This document shows, one piece after another, positions 44,811 to 52,911 of a stretch of DNA of 64,000 nucleotides. This stretch comes from PZPK01 sp965230795 (GTDB taxonomy: Bacteria > Pseudomonadota > Gammaproteobacteria > Pseudomonadales > Oleiphilaceae), in contig OZ246020.1 of assembly GCA_965230795.1 (NCBI GenBank), positions 2,170,001 to 2,234,000 of the forward strand, given 5' to 3'. Each line of letters opens with the position of its first letter. Position 1 is the stretch's first letter. The translations under genes and the position numbers were made by a program. The notes under the pieces are model-generated. The model ran no database searches and was not told the DNA's origin. It saw only the letters and a list, made by a program, of their open reading frames with translations.

Positions 44811-45329
44811 ATGTTCTCAGGTCTGAAACAACATCCCTCGGTGGTGAATGCACTCAAACAGTATGAGATGCTTTCTTCTCGCGATCAGGCAGCGCTCAAG
44901 GTGTTATCGCTGGTAGTGCTTGTGTTGCTGCTTTATTTTTTTATGTGGGTGCCGGCACACTCTTTTATGAGTCAAAGCCAACAATCGCTTGAATCAGCTC
45001 GTGAACTGCTGGCGTTGGTTCAGGAAAACAAACAGCTGCTGGCGCAGAGTAACCAACAAGCGCAAAGTGGATCTGTGCCGGCACTGGATAGTCAGCAATT
45101 GGTGTCTTCGGTGACGAATTTGGCCAAGCGTCATGGTTTGGTACTCAAGCGTTTTGAGCCCAGTGGTGAACGTGAGCTTAAGGTCTGGCTGGAAGATGCG
45201 TCTTTCGACAAGATGGTCGCCTGGTTGGGGGACCTGAAGAAGAATCTTGGTGTGACCGCGGAGCAGGTGTCCGTTGAAAAAGAAGACGCCGAAGGGCTTG
45301 TAAGTGCACGACTGACGCTGGCGTCATAA
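44811..45329 (+). CDS. gspM: Type II secretion protein GspM
   Basis: 172 residues. A short cytoplasmic stretch with LSSRDQAALKVLS, one membrane helix (about 30-48) and a small periplasmic domain with SVTNLAKRHGLVLKRFEP are the usual GspM layout. It pairs with GspL. It is the last gsp gene of the block: gspN is not found, and the next gene encodes an acetyltransferase. Confidence 0.9.
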   Translation: MFSGLKQHPSVVNALKQYEMLSSRDQAALKVLSLVVLVLLLYFFMWVPAHSFMSQSQQSLESARELLALVQENKQLLAQSNQQAQSGSVPALDSQQLVSSVTNLAKRHGLVLKRFEPSGERELKVWLEDASFDKMVAWLGDLKKNLGVTAEQVSVEKEDAEGLVSARLTLAS

Positions 45330-45353
45330 CTCTGAAAACTAAGTGAATCGCAG

Positions 45354-45992
45354 ATGACAATAATAACTGAAGAGACAGAAGCGAGAGTTGTTCGGCTGGA
45401 AGCGGGTGCATTGACCGAAGCCAAGGCTATTTTGTATCGGGCCTACAAACACGAGCCTACCTTTAAATACCTCTTTGAGTCCGGTCGACCTGGATATGAG
45501 CAGAGGGTGAGAGCCACTATTCGTGAACTGATCAGTCTGCATTTCGAAACCAATCAGGATGTTATCGGCTTGGCTTTGGATAATCATTTGATTGCCGTTG
45601 CGCTGGTGGGAAGTCCTGATGTCAGGCTTGATTTGGCTCGCCAATTTAAATGGCGGATGCGCATGATGCTAACGGCGGGTATGGATTGTACTTGGCGTTA
45701 CATTGATTACCACAAACAGATTCACCGATGTTTGACCAAGGACCAACACCACGAGCTGCCTTTGATGGGTGTCGATGACCGTTATCGAAATATGGGTTAT
45801 GGTCGGCAGTTGATGGATGCTCTGGAGAATATTTGTGCAGAAAATCCCAAATCAGTGGGTATCGCTCTGGATACAGGTAACGCGCGATATATCAATTTCT
45901 ACAAGCGAATTGGTTATGATGTGGTGGGCACAGTCAAACTCGGTGATGTCACCGAAAGCGTTTTGTTCAAGCCCTGTCGATCGCGCTGCTGA
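45354..45992 (+). CDS. GNAT family N-acetyltransferase
   Basis: 212 residues. The acetyl-CoA-binding motif A is in LMGVDDRYRNMGYGRQLMDA, a form of the GNAT Q/RxxGxG/A loop, and the C-terminal strand-helix contains ARYINFYKRIGYDVVGTV. Substrate unknown. It follows gspM by 24 bases on the same strand but has no obvious part in secretion. Confidence 0.87.
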   Translation: MTIITEETEARVVRLEAGALTEAKAILYRAYKHEPTFKYLFESGRPGYEQRVRATIRELISLHFETNQDVIGLALDNHLIAVALVGSPDVRLDLARQFKWRMRMMLTAGMDCTWRYIDYHKQIHRCLTKDQHHELPLMGVDDRYRNMGYGRQLMDALENICAENPKSVGIALDTGNARYINFYKRIGYDVVGTVKLGDVTESVLFKPCRSRC

Positions 45993-46063
45993 ATCCGCGA
46001 TTGTCGCTAGCTATTCTTTTCCCATTCCCTTTCTGAAGGCCGGAAAACATCCGGAAAAAGCTT

Positions 46064-47428
46064 ATGTCTGAATACGATTTCGATGTCTTTGTCATTGGTG
46101 CGGGATCAGGTGGCGTTCGCTTTGCGCGCATGTCTGCGGCTAAAGGTGCAAGGGTGGCGGTAGCCGAAAATCGCCATCTGGGCGGCACCTGTGTCAATGT
46201 AGGCTGTGTTCCCAAGAAGTTATTCGTCTATGCGTCTCATATTCAGGAAGAGATGGAGGATGGTGCTGGTTTTGGATGGCAGCTTGATGGCACGCTTGCT
46301 TTTGACTGGAAAACCTTGGTTGAGAACAAAAATAACGAAATTAAAAGACTAAACGGTATTTATGAAAATCTCTTGAGTGGAACCGGTGTTGAAATCATTA
46401 CCGGCACTGCAAGATTTCAAGATCATCACCACGTAGTGGTTGAGGGTAAGGTTTATTCAGCTGAGCGAATTGTGATTGCGACAGGAAGCTGGCCCTATGT
46501 ACCCGATTTTCCGGGTAATGAGTTAGCCATCACCTCCAATGAGCTGTTTTTTCTGGATAAATTGCCTGACTCCGCCGTAGTGTTGGGCGGCGGATACATT
46601 GCAGTTGAAATGGCGGGTATTCTGAATGGCCTGGGCGTCGATACAACTCTGGTCTATCGCGGGGAGCTTTTTCTCCGAGGCTTCGATCAGGAGGTAAGGG
46701 AGTTCGTCGCCAAGCAAGTGTCCGAAAAGGGTATCAATCTTCTATTTAATGACAATATCGCAGCGCTTGAGCAGGACGAAAACGACAGCTTTAAGGTAAC
46801 GATGAATTCAGGTAAGCAGCTGTCTACGGGATTGGTGCTTGCAGCGACAGGACGTAAGCCGCTAACCGAAGGACTTGGCCTGGAAAACACTGGGGTTGAG
46901 CTCAATCAGCGCGGTGAAGTTGTGGTGGATTCTCAGTACAAGACTACCGTAGACAATATTTATGCGCTGGGTGATCTGACAGGTGGAGCACAATTGACGC
47001 CGGTAGCACTGGCTGAAGGTATGTTTTTGGCGGAACTGCTATTTGGGTCCGGAGCTCCTGTGCCTATTGACTATGACAACATTCCGACAGCGGTTTTCTG
47101 CCAGCCCAATATTGCAACGGTTGGTATGTCAGAACAGCAGGCCCAGGAACAGGGAAAAGACATTGATGTATATGTTTCCAGTTTTCGACCCATGAAGCAC
47201 ACAATGTCAGGGCGAGATGAAAAAAGCCTGATGAAGCTGGTCATCGATAAAGATACGGATCGTGTGCTAGGGGCGCACATGGTGGGTCCCGAAGCAGGCG
47301 AAATCATTCAGGGCATAGCGGTCGCTATACGCGCCGGCGCTACGAAATCAGTATTTGACTCGACGATTGGTATTCATCCTACCGCCGCCGAGGAATTTGT
47401 AACGATGCGCCAGGCCCGAGAGGCGTAG
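46064..47428 (+). CDS. gor: Glutathione-disulfide reductase
   Basis: 454 residues, normal for the family. FAD-binding FVIGAGSGGVRFARMSA, redox-active disulfide Cys43-Cys48 in GGTCVNVGCVPKK, NAD(P)-binding VVLGGGYIAVEMAGIL and the catalytic HP pair in IGIHPTAAEEF. It reduces oxidised glutathione with NADPH. The lack of Arg-Arg right after the second dinucleotide fold leaves some doubt about cofactor preference, but Arg at VYRGELFLRGFD fits NADPH. Ribosome site is weak. Confidence 0.93.
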   Translation: MSEYDFDVFVIGAGSGGVRFARMSAAKGARVAVAENRHLGGTCVNVGCVPKKLFVYASHIQEEMEDGAGFGWQLDGTLAFDWKTLVENKNNEIKRLNGIYENLLSGTGVEIITGTARFQDHHHVVVEGKVYSAERIVIATGSWPYVPDFPGNELAITSNELFFLDKLPDSAVVLGGGYIAVEMAGILNGLGVDTTLVYRGELFLRGFDQEVREFVAKQVSEKGINLLFNDNIAALEQDENDSFKVTMNSGKQLSTGLVLAATGRKPLTEGLGLENTGVELNQRGEVVVDSQYKTTVDNIYALGDLTGGAQLTPVALAEGMFLAELLFGSGAPVPIDYDNIPTAVFCQPNIATVGMSEQQAQEQGKDIDVYVSSFRPMKHTMSGRDEKSLMKLVIDKDTDRVLGAHMVGPEAGEIIQGIAVAIRAGATKSVFDSTIGIHPTAAEEFVTMRQAREA

Positions 47429-47581
47429 GACTGAGGCCCAATGGATGTGCCCGTGCCTGAGTCGACGATCACAGCTTATGAATTTCACGCCTTTCAATTA
47501 CGCACTATTACGCACTCAGGCCTTCTTTTTGTTATGAACTTGCCTTTATACTTCGCGTTTTACAATAGCTAGGAGATCGTT

Positions 47582-48799
47582 TTGAGTTCTGTCGAGTCGC
47601 ACCAGCGCGTACTTTCAGGTATGCGACCCACCGGTAAACTTCATCTGGGCCATTATCATGGCGTGTTGAAAAACTGGGTTGAGCTGCAGCATGACTATGA
47701 GTGCTTCTTTTTTGTGGCGGACTGGCATGCGCTGACAACGCATTACGAAGATCCTTTTATCATCGAGCAAAGTGTATGGGATATGGTAATTGACTGGCTG
47801 GCTGCGGGTATTAATCCCGGTTCGGCCACCATGTTTATTCAGTCTCATGTTCCAGAGCATGCAGAGTTGCACCTCCTGTTATCGATGATCACGCCACTTG
47901 GCTGGCTCGAACGAGTTCCTTCCTATAAGGATCAGCAAGAAAAGCTCAAGGAAAAGGATCTGGCAACGTATGGCTTTCTTGGTTACCCCTTGCTTCAAAG
48001 TGCCGACATTCTGGTGTATCGGGCCGGTCATGTACCTGTAGGAGCTGATCAGGTGGCTCACGTGGAAATGACTCGCGAGGTTGCACGTCGCTTTAATCAT
48101 CTCTACGGGAAAGATCCCGGCTTTGAAGAGCAGGCAGAAGCCGCCATCAAAAAAATGGGAAAGAAAAATGCCAAGCTGTATCGTAGCCTTCTCAAACGCT
48201 TTCAGGAGCAGGGTGAAGAGGAAGCTTTGGATACAGCGCGAGCGCTAATCAAAGAACAGCAGAATATTTCGCTTGGTGATCGTGAGCGGCTTTACGGATT
48301 TATTGAAGGCGGTGGAAAAGTCATTTTGCCAGAACCCCAGCCGCTGTTAACCCAGGCTTCAAAGATGCCAGGGCTGGACGGTCAGAAAATGTCCAAGTCC
48401 TATAACAATACCATTGGACTTCGTGAAGAGCCGGATGAGGTTGCACTCAAGATTAAAACCATGCAAACCGACCCGCAAAGAGTACGTCTGACTGACCCGG
48501 GTGACCCTGAGAAATGTCCGGTATGGAAGCTCCACGAAGTCTATTCTGAAGATGACACCAAAAGGTGGGTTCAGGAAGGGTGTCGCAGTGCCGGCATTGG
48601 CTGTCTTGAATGCAAAAAGCCAGTGACCGATAAAATTCTCGAAGAGCAACGTCCTATTCGGGAACGTGCCCGACAGTATGAAGACAATCCAGAGTTGGTT
48701 CGCAGTATCGTTTCGGAAGGTAGCGAGCGTGCCCGTGATGCCGCTAAGGCAACATTGGAAGAAGTGCGTCGGGCAATGGGGCTTTCATTTGGAAGCTAG
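47582..48799 (+). CDS. trpS: Tryptophan-tRNA ligase
   Basis: 405 residues from a TTG start with AGGAG upstream. The HIGH-type signature is PTGKLHLGHYHG at residues 16-27 and KMSKS is in GQKMSKSYNNT at about 267. It is about 70 residues longer than E. coli TrpS because of an insertion in the middle and an extra C-terminal Cys-containing segment (CLECKKPVTDKI), as in the long Pseudomonas/Xanthomonas form. It charges tRNA-Trp. A 10-bp direct repeat lies in its upstream region. Confidence 0.95.
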   Translation: MSSVESHQRVLSGMRPTGKLHLGHYHGVLKNWVELQHDYECFFFVADWHALTTHYEDPFIIEQSVWDMVIDWLAAGINPGSATMFIQSHVPEHAELHLLLSMITPLGWLERVPSYKDQQEKLKEKDLATYGFLGYPLLQSADILVYRAGHVPVGADQVAHVEMTREVARRFNHLYGKDPGFEEQAEAAIKKMGKKNAKLYRSLLKRFQEQGEEEALDTARALIKEQQNISLGDRERLYGFIEGGGKVILPEPQPLLTQASKMPGLDGQKMSKSYNNTIGLREEPDEVALKIKTMQTDPQRVRLTDPGDPEKCPVWKLHEVYSEDDTKRWVQEGCRSAGIGCLECKKPVTDKILEEQRPIRERARQYEDNPELVRSIVSEGSERARDAAKATLEEVRRAMGLSFGS

Positions 48800-48869
48800 A
48801 GGCTTTCTTTCGTTGACAATAATGTCACACTGTCGGTATTGGACAGGGTTGAAGTAACATAGGTGACGT

Positions 48870-49655
48870 ATGCAGCAAGAGCTTCCGCTGGCTTTAATTG
48901 ATGGTAAGCCGGTAACGGATATTCCGCAGGATCTGTATATTCCGCCGGATGCTCTGTCTGTCATTCTGGAGTCTTTTGAAGGGCCCCTGGATTTGCTGCT
49001 CTATCTGATTCGACGTCAGAATATGGATATTCTGGAAATCGATGTCAGTGAGATCACGCGCCAGTATCTGGAATACATTAATCTGGCGAAGTTGCTTCAT
49101 TTTGAACTGGCCGCGGAATATCTTCTGATGGCAGCCATGCTGGCTGAGATTAAGTCTCGCATGTTGTTGCCTAAACCCAAGAATGAAGAAGACGAGGAAG
49201 TTGATCCCCGTGCCGAGCTGATCCGTCGCTTACAACAATATGAGCGTTACAAAAAAGCGGCGGAAGATATGGATGAGCTGGAGCGTGTGGATCGAGACTT
49301 GGCTCCTGTTAAAAACCACGCTGAGGGGCGGCAACAATTTCGTCCTCATCCGGACGTTTCCATGGAAGAGCTATTGTTGGCTCTAAAGTCAGTGTTAAAA
49401 CGTTCGGACATGTATGAAAGTCACCATATTGAAAAAGAACGTTTGTCTACGCGAGAGCGAATGTCACAAGTGTTAAGTCGAGTTAGTGCGGATTCGTTTG
49501 TGTCGTTTACGGCTTTATTTGCGCCCGAAGAAGGTCGTGAAGGTGTGGTCGTAACATTTTTGGCCATTATGGAGCTGGTCAAGGAGCAGTTGCTCGAGCT
49601 GGTCCAGGCGGAAACCTTAGGGCCGATCCATGTAAAAGCGCGTGCTTCAATGTAA
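48870..49655 (+). CDS. scpA: Segregation and condensation protein A
   Basis: 261 residues. The kleisin N-terminal domain begins SFEGPLDLLLYLIRRQNMDI, followed by ITRQYLEYINLAKLLHFELA and AAMLAEIKSRMLLPKP; the C-terminal winged helix ends the protein. With ScpB and SMC it forms the condensin complex for chromosome segregation. It precedes scpB by 18 bases in the usual operon. Confidence 0.95.
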   Translation: MQQELPLALIDGKPVTDIPQDLYIPPDALSVILESFEGPLDLLLYLIRRQNMDILEIDVSEITRQYLEYINLAKLLHFELAAEYLLMAAMLAEIKSRMLLPKPKNEEDEEVDPRAELIRRLQQYERYKKAAEDMDELERVDRDLAPVKNHAEGRQQFRPHPDVSMEELLLALKSVLKRSDMYESHHIEKERLSTRERMSQVLSRVSADSFVSFTALFAPEEGREGVVVTFLAIMELVKEQLLELVQAETLGPIHVKARASM

Positions 49656-49673
49656 ATCCAATAAAGCAGCAGT

Positions 49674-50408
49674 ATGGAAAATTTAGACAATCAATACGAA
49701 ACTGCCATAGATACCCACAAGCTCAGCCTGATTTTAGAGGCTCTGTTGATGGCGGCTGATAAACCCTTGTCTCTAGAGCAGTTGCAAACTTTGCTTGAAG
49801 AAGAGGGTGCTCCGTCCAGGGACGAATTGCGCGCTGCTTTGGCAGCACTGAAAGAAATTTATGCAGAGCGTGCGGTCGAACTTGTCGAAATCAGCAGTGG
49901 CTATAGATTCCAGACCCGAACCAGTTACAGCCAATGGGTGAGTCGTCTTTGGGAAGAAAAACCCCAAAAGTATTCAAGGGCCTTGTTGGAAACACTTGCG
50001 CTGATTGCTTATCGGCAACCCATTACGCGAGGTGACATTGAAGAAATTCGAGGTGTGTCGGTTAGTTCTGCCATAATCAAGACGCTGATGGAACGGCATT
50101 GGGTGCGAGTGGTCGGGCACAGGGAAGTACCAGGTCGGCCTGCAATCTATGCCACAACGCGTCAGTTTCTGGATTACTTCAATCTCAAATCACTCGAGCA
50201 ATTACCGCCCTTAGCTGAAATTCGCGATCTCGACATTATTTCAAAAGAACTGTCAGAGCAGCTTGAGTTTGAGGTGCAGGATGATTCAGATGGCTCAGAA
50301 CTGCCTTCTCCACAAGAAGCGCAACCGGGATCAGTCGCGGACGAGGAAGTAAATGAAGTGGACTCCGAGGAGTCCACTTCGACAGTAAATTCTGAGATTC
50401 TTCATTAG
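49674..50408 (+). CDS. scpB: Segregation and condensation protein B
   Basis: 244 residues. Two winged-helix domains: SLILEALLMAADKPLSLEQL at the start and LETLALIAYRQPITRGDIEE in the second, with RPAIYATTRQFLDYF toward the end of the core. The last 50 residues are acidic and Ser/Glu-rich. The 3' end contains a 12-bp-arm inverted repeat (50355-50380). It is convergent with pabB, 19 bases away. Confidence 0.95.
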   Translation: MENLDNQYETAIDTHKLSLILEALLMAADKPLSLEQLQTLLEEEGAPSRDELRAALAALKEIYAERAVELVEISSGYRFQTRTSYSQWVSRLWEEKPQKYSRALLETLALIAYRQPITRGDIEEIRGVSVSSAIIKTLMERHWVRVVGHREVPGRPAIYATTRQFLDYFNLKSLEQLPPLAEIRDLDIISKELSEQLEFEVQDDSDGSELPSPQEAQPGSVADEEVNEVDSEESTSTVNSEILH

Positions 50409-50427
50409 TGATCTGCGTTTCCAAAGC

Positions 50428-51864
50428 TTAAGTCAGTTTTTGCTGCTTTCGGCTAAGTAGCATCAGATTTTCTATCTTGGTGATACTTTCCTGGTATTCC
50501 GCGTTCGCTTCTGATTCAACAACGATCCCACCTCCGCCCCAGCAATGCAGTCTGCCCCCATCCCTGACGATGGTGCGAATCAGAATATTGCTATCAAACA
50601 CATCCTGGTCACTCCAATAAAACACCGAACCGCAATAGGCGTCGCGCCCAGAAGGTTCCAGTTCATTGATGATTTCCATGGCTCTGATTTTCGGCGCGCC
50701 TGTGATTGATCCGCCGGGAAAGCATGATAAAAACGCGTCCAGTGGAGAAATGTCTTTCTTTAATATGCCAGAAACAGTGCTGACGAGATGATGAACATTG
50801 GGATAGGTACATAGCTCAAACAGTTTATCGACCTTTACTGAATGCAGCTGGCAAACCTTGCTCAGATCATTGCGCAGCAGGTCAACAATCATCAGGTTCT
50901 CCGCTTTGTCTTTTGAGCTGTTCTGAAGAATAGTACTATTTTCGGGTTCGTTGTCATCTCTGCGAATGGTGCCTTTTATCGGTCGAGTGACAACATGGTC
51001 CCGTTCGATGCGGAGAAACTGTTCAGGAGAAAAGCTGAGTATTTGTTTGTCCGGTGCAAAATTGACCAGGCAGGAGTAGGGGGTGTGAATGTTTTCCTGG
51101 AGCTGGGTGAATAAGGAAATGCTATCGCCGGTAAATTCTGCTCCGAAACGTTGTGCCAGGTTGATCTGGTAGCAGTCACCAGAAAACAAATAGTTTTTGA
51201 CGCGATTGAAATTATCCAGGTATTGATGCCTGGACTGTTCGCCAATCCACTCTCCTACATTATATGGAGGTTCAGTTTCGTTTGAGGTTCTGGATGCTTC
51301 GACGAGTGCTAGAACATACTCGCGTTTTTCTGTTGGGCAGCTCGGACTAAACGTTAGCCAGCCTGTGTTTTTCTGGCGATCAAATACATATGACCAACTG
51401 TAGTAACCCATATAAAAGGAGGGCAAATCGCTTTTCAGTGTACGAATGTCACAAAGAGATTGCGAGGCTCCCCATTCATAGGATGCAAAACCCATATAGC
51501 CGCATATAAAAGGTAGCTCCAAATAGTGGTGCGTTTCAGGTGGTGTGGCCTCAGCGTTTTTGGCGTCGCGACGCGGATGCTGGAGTTTGCTTACTGTTCT
51601 TGAAGATTTATCGGTTTCTTCCCATGTTTCAGGCAGGCCAGACAAAATATTGTATCTGTCATTTTGAAAGTGCCCCTCTACTTGACGAATACCAGGTGCC
51701 GCTCCGCTTGAGAATAAAAAGCTTTGCGCTAAGCCTCTAATCAGTTTCGTTTGCTGCCTGTCTGTTAACGAAATTTCGAACTGGCACCAGGAAGTGCTCA
51801 GTACTATTTCCTTTTTTTTATTTTTGAAGGCAGCGTTTGAAAATTGCTTATTTGTGGTGTTCAT
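50428..51864 (-). CDS. pabB: Aminodeoxychorismate synthase component I
   Basis: 478 residues of the chorismate-binding family. Core motifs are VTRPIKGTIRR, ENLMIVDLLRNDLSKVC and FPGGSITGAPKIRAMEII, the last with the catalytic-site residues. PIKGT, rather than PIAGT as in many anthranilate synthases, fits PabB with a lysine-based mechanism. Together with a PabA amidotransferase it makes 4-amino-4-deoxychorismate for folate. Single-gene unit, convergent with scpB and divergent from the next gene. Confidence 0.92.
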   Translation of the reverse strand: MNTTNKQFSNAAFKNKKKEIVLSTSWCQFEISLTDRQQTKLIRGLAQSFLFSSGAAPGIRQVEGHFQNDRYNILSGLPETWEETDKSSRTVSKLQHPRRDAKNAEATPPETHHYLELPFICGYMGFASYEWGASQSLCDIRTLKSDLPSFYMGYYSWSYVFDRQKNTGWLTFSPSCPTEKREYVLALVEASRTSNETEPPYNVGEWIGEQSRHQYLDNFNRVKNYLFSGDCYQINLAQRFGAEFTGDSISLFTQLQENIHTPYSCLVNFAPDKQILSFSPEQFLRIERDHVVTRPIKGTIRRDDNEPENSTILQNSSKDKAENLMIVDLLRNDLSKVCQLHSVKVDKLFELCTYPNVHHLVSTVSGILKKDISPLDAFLSCFPGGSITGAPKIRAMEIINELEPSGRDAYCGSVFYWSDQDVFDSNILIRTIVRDGGRLHCWGGGGIVVESEANAEYQESITKIENLMLLSRKQQKLT

Positions 51865-51981
51865 TAAGCGTTGTTAATTTGCTGGACGTAAAAGGTGAAA
51901 TTGAGAAACAGGCATTGTGGACATTGTACTTGCTTCTCTATAATTTTACGCGCTCAAAACAATACAACTGATGGAGTTTTT

Positions 51982-52581
51982 ATGTCCCACCTAGCGCGTG
52001 CCCTTTTGGCCATTTCATTTTTCATGTTTGCAGTGGCTTCGCCATTGAGTGCGGAGGAGGATAAACCCAAGGCAGAAGATTTGGTGGAGGCGCCTGACGC
52101 TTCGCAAGCTGCGGACCTGTCGTCGTTGCGACGCACCAAGTTGACTGAGGAACAGGCGGTTAACCAGTTAAAGTTCATGATGGTGAAGGGTTGGGCGCGG
52201 GTAGAGGATGAGCTGATTGAAAATAACACCTTCAAACCTTTTGGAATGGTGCTGTCTCCACAAGGTGAGTTTCGCCCCGTTTATTTGGCGGAACAGGAGA
52301 AGCTCGATCAGAGCGTAGCGCTTGCAGCGATTGTAAAAAACCTCGAGGCCATTGCGCAAACCCGCTCCATGTGGGCGGTTGGTCTTATGTACATACAAGG
52401 TAAGAAACGAAAAGATGGTTCTTTGGATATGCGCATCATGGTGCTGGGTGAGCACATAGCCGGTTGGGCTCGTCATTGGGCTTACCCCTTTAAAATAGAG
52501 AATGGTGAAGTGAAGCTTGGCGCACCTGCCGAGACTGCCATTGAACCGGTTTACTACGTGCCCCAGGATCAACGGCAGTAA
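51982..52581 (+). CDS. Uncharacterised periplasmic protein
   Basis: 199 residues from the ATG at 51982 with TGGAG upstream; reading from further upstream only adds a stretch without a signal sequence. A signal peptide is followed by ASPLSAEED, with cleavage likely after Ala. The mature part contains FKPFGMVLSPQGEFRPVYLAE and SLDMRIMVLGEHIAGWARHW. I do not recognise a family. The gene is followed by its own terminator and divergent from pabB, so it is probably monocistronic. Confidence 0.7.
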   Translation: MSHLARALLAISFFMFAVASPLSAEEDKPKAEDLVEAPDASQAADLSSLRRTKLTEEQAVNQLKFMMVKGWARVEDELIENNTFKPFGMVLSPQGEFRPVYLAEQEKLDQSVALAAIVKNLEAIAQTRSMWAVGLMYIQGKKRKDGSLDMRIMVLGEHIAGWARHWAYPFKIENGEVKLGAPAETAIEPVYYVPQDQRQ

Positions 52582-52613
52582 AAGAATAGTTACTGTATTT
52601 TCGTCAATAACCT

Positions 52614-52645
52614 AAACCCGACCCTTGTGTCGGGTTTTTCTTTTA
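52614..52645 (+). terminator. Rho-independent terminator
   Basis: AAACCCGAC and GTCGGGTTT form a 9-bp stem around a six-base loop, followed by TTCTTTT. It lies 33 bases after the stop of the periplasmic unknown. Confidence 0.88.
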
Positions 52646-52756
52646 TAGGGAGAGGAAAAGTCGTCCCTTGGTTTCTTGAAAAGGAGAGGGCTGTAAATGT
52701 CACAAACTGTCAAATAGGTGTTTGTAGATGTCCTGACGTAACGTCGCGTAACGATT

Positions 52757-52806
52757 TGTGATTACGGTCACGGAAAATGGGACTTCAAATAAATACTATG
52801 GCTTCA
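52757..52806 (+). promoter_or_regulatory. Putative class II CRP/Vfr-dependent promoter
   Basis: TGTGATTACGGTCACG (52757-52772) matches the CRP/Vfr half-sites TGTGA and TCACA at nine of ten positions. TACTAT at 52794-52799 is a fair -10 element, giving a start near 52806. The site centre (52764.5) is then at -41.5, the position used at class II CRP promoters. No good -35 hexamer is present, as expected for activator dependence. Confidence 0.5.
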
Positions 52807-52911
52807 CTGACAGGCAAACATGCTTGTTAGCTTTTTCTAAAAAGATAAATAACGTGTTTGATACCTCTCGGGGTATGAAGCACACAAAAACCTAAATATT
52901 AGGAGAATAAT

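Larger units (their letters stand above)
52582..52911. other. 330-base intergenic region with terminator, CRP-like promoter and 5' leader
   Basis: Contains the terminator of the preceding gene (52614-52645), two copies of CGTAACG near 52740, a CRP/Vfr-like site (52757-52772) with a -10 element (52794-52799), and a leader of about 105 bases. The leader has an imperfect hairpin at 52854-52885 (ATACC/GGTAT core) and a small stem CCTAA/TTAGG (52891-52903) that covers part of the AGGAG ribosome site of the next gene. Confidence 0.6.
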
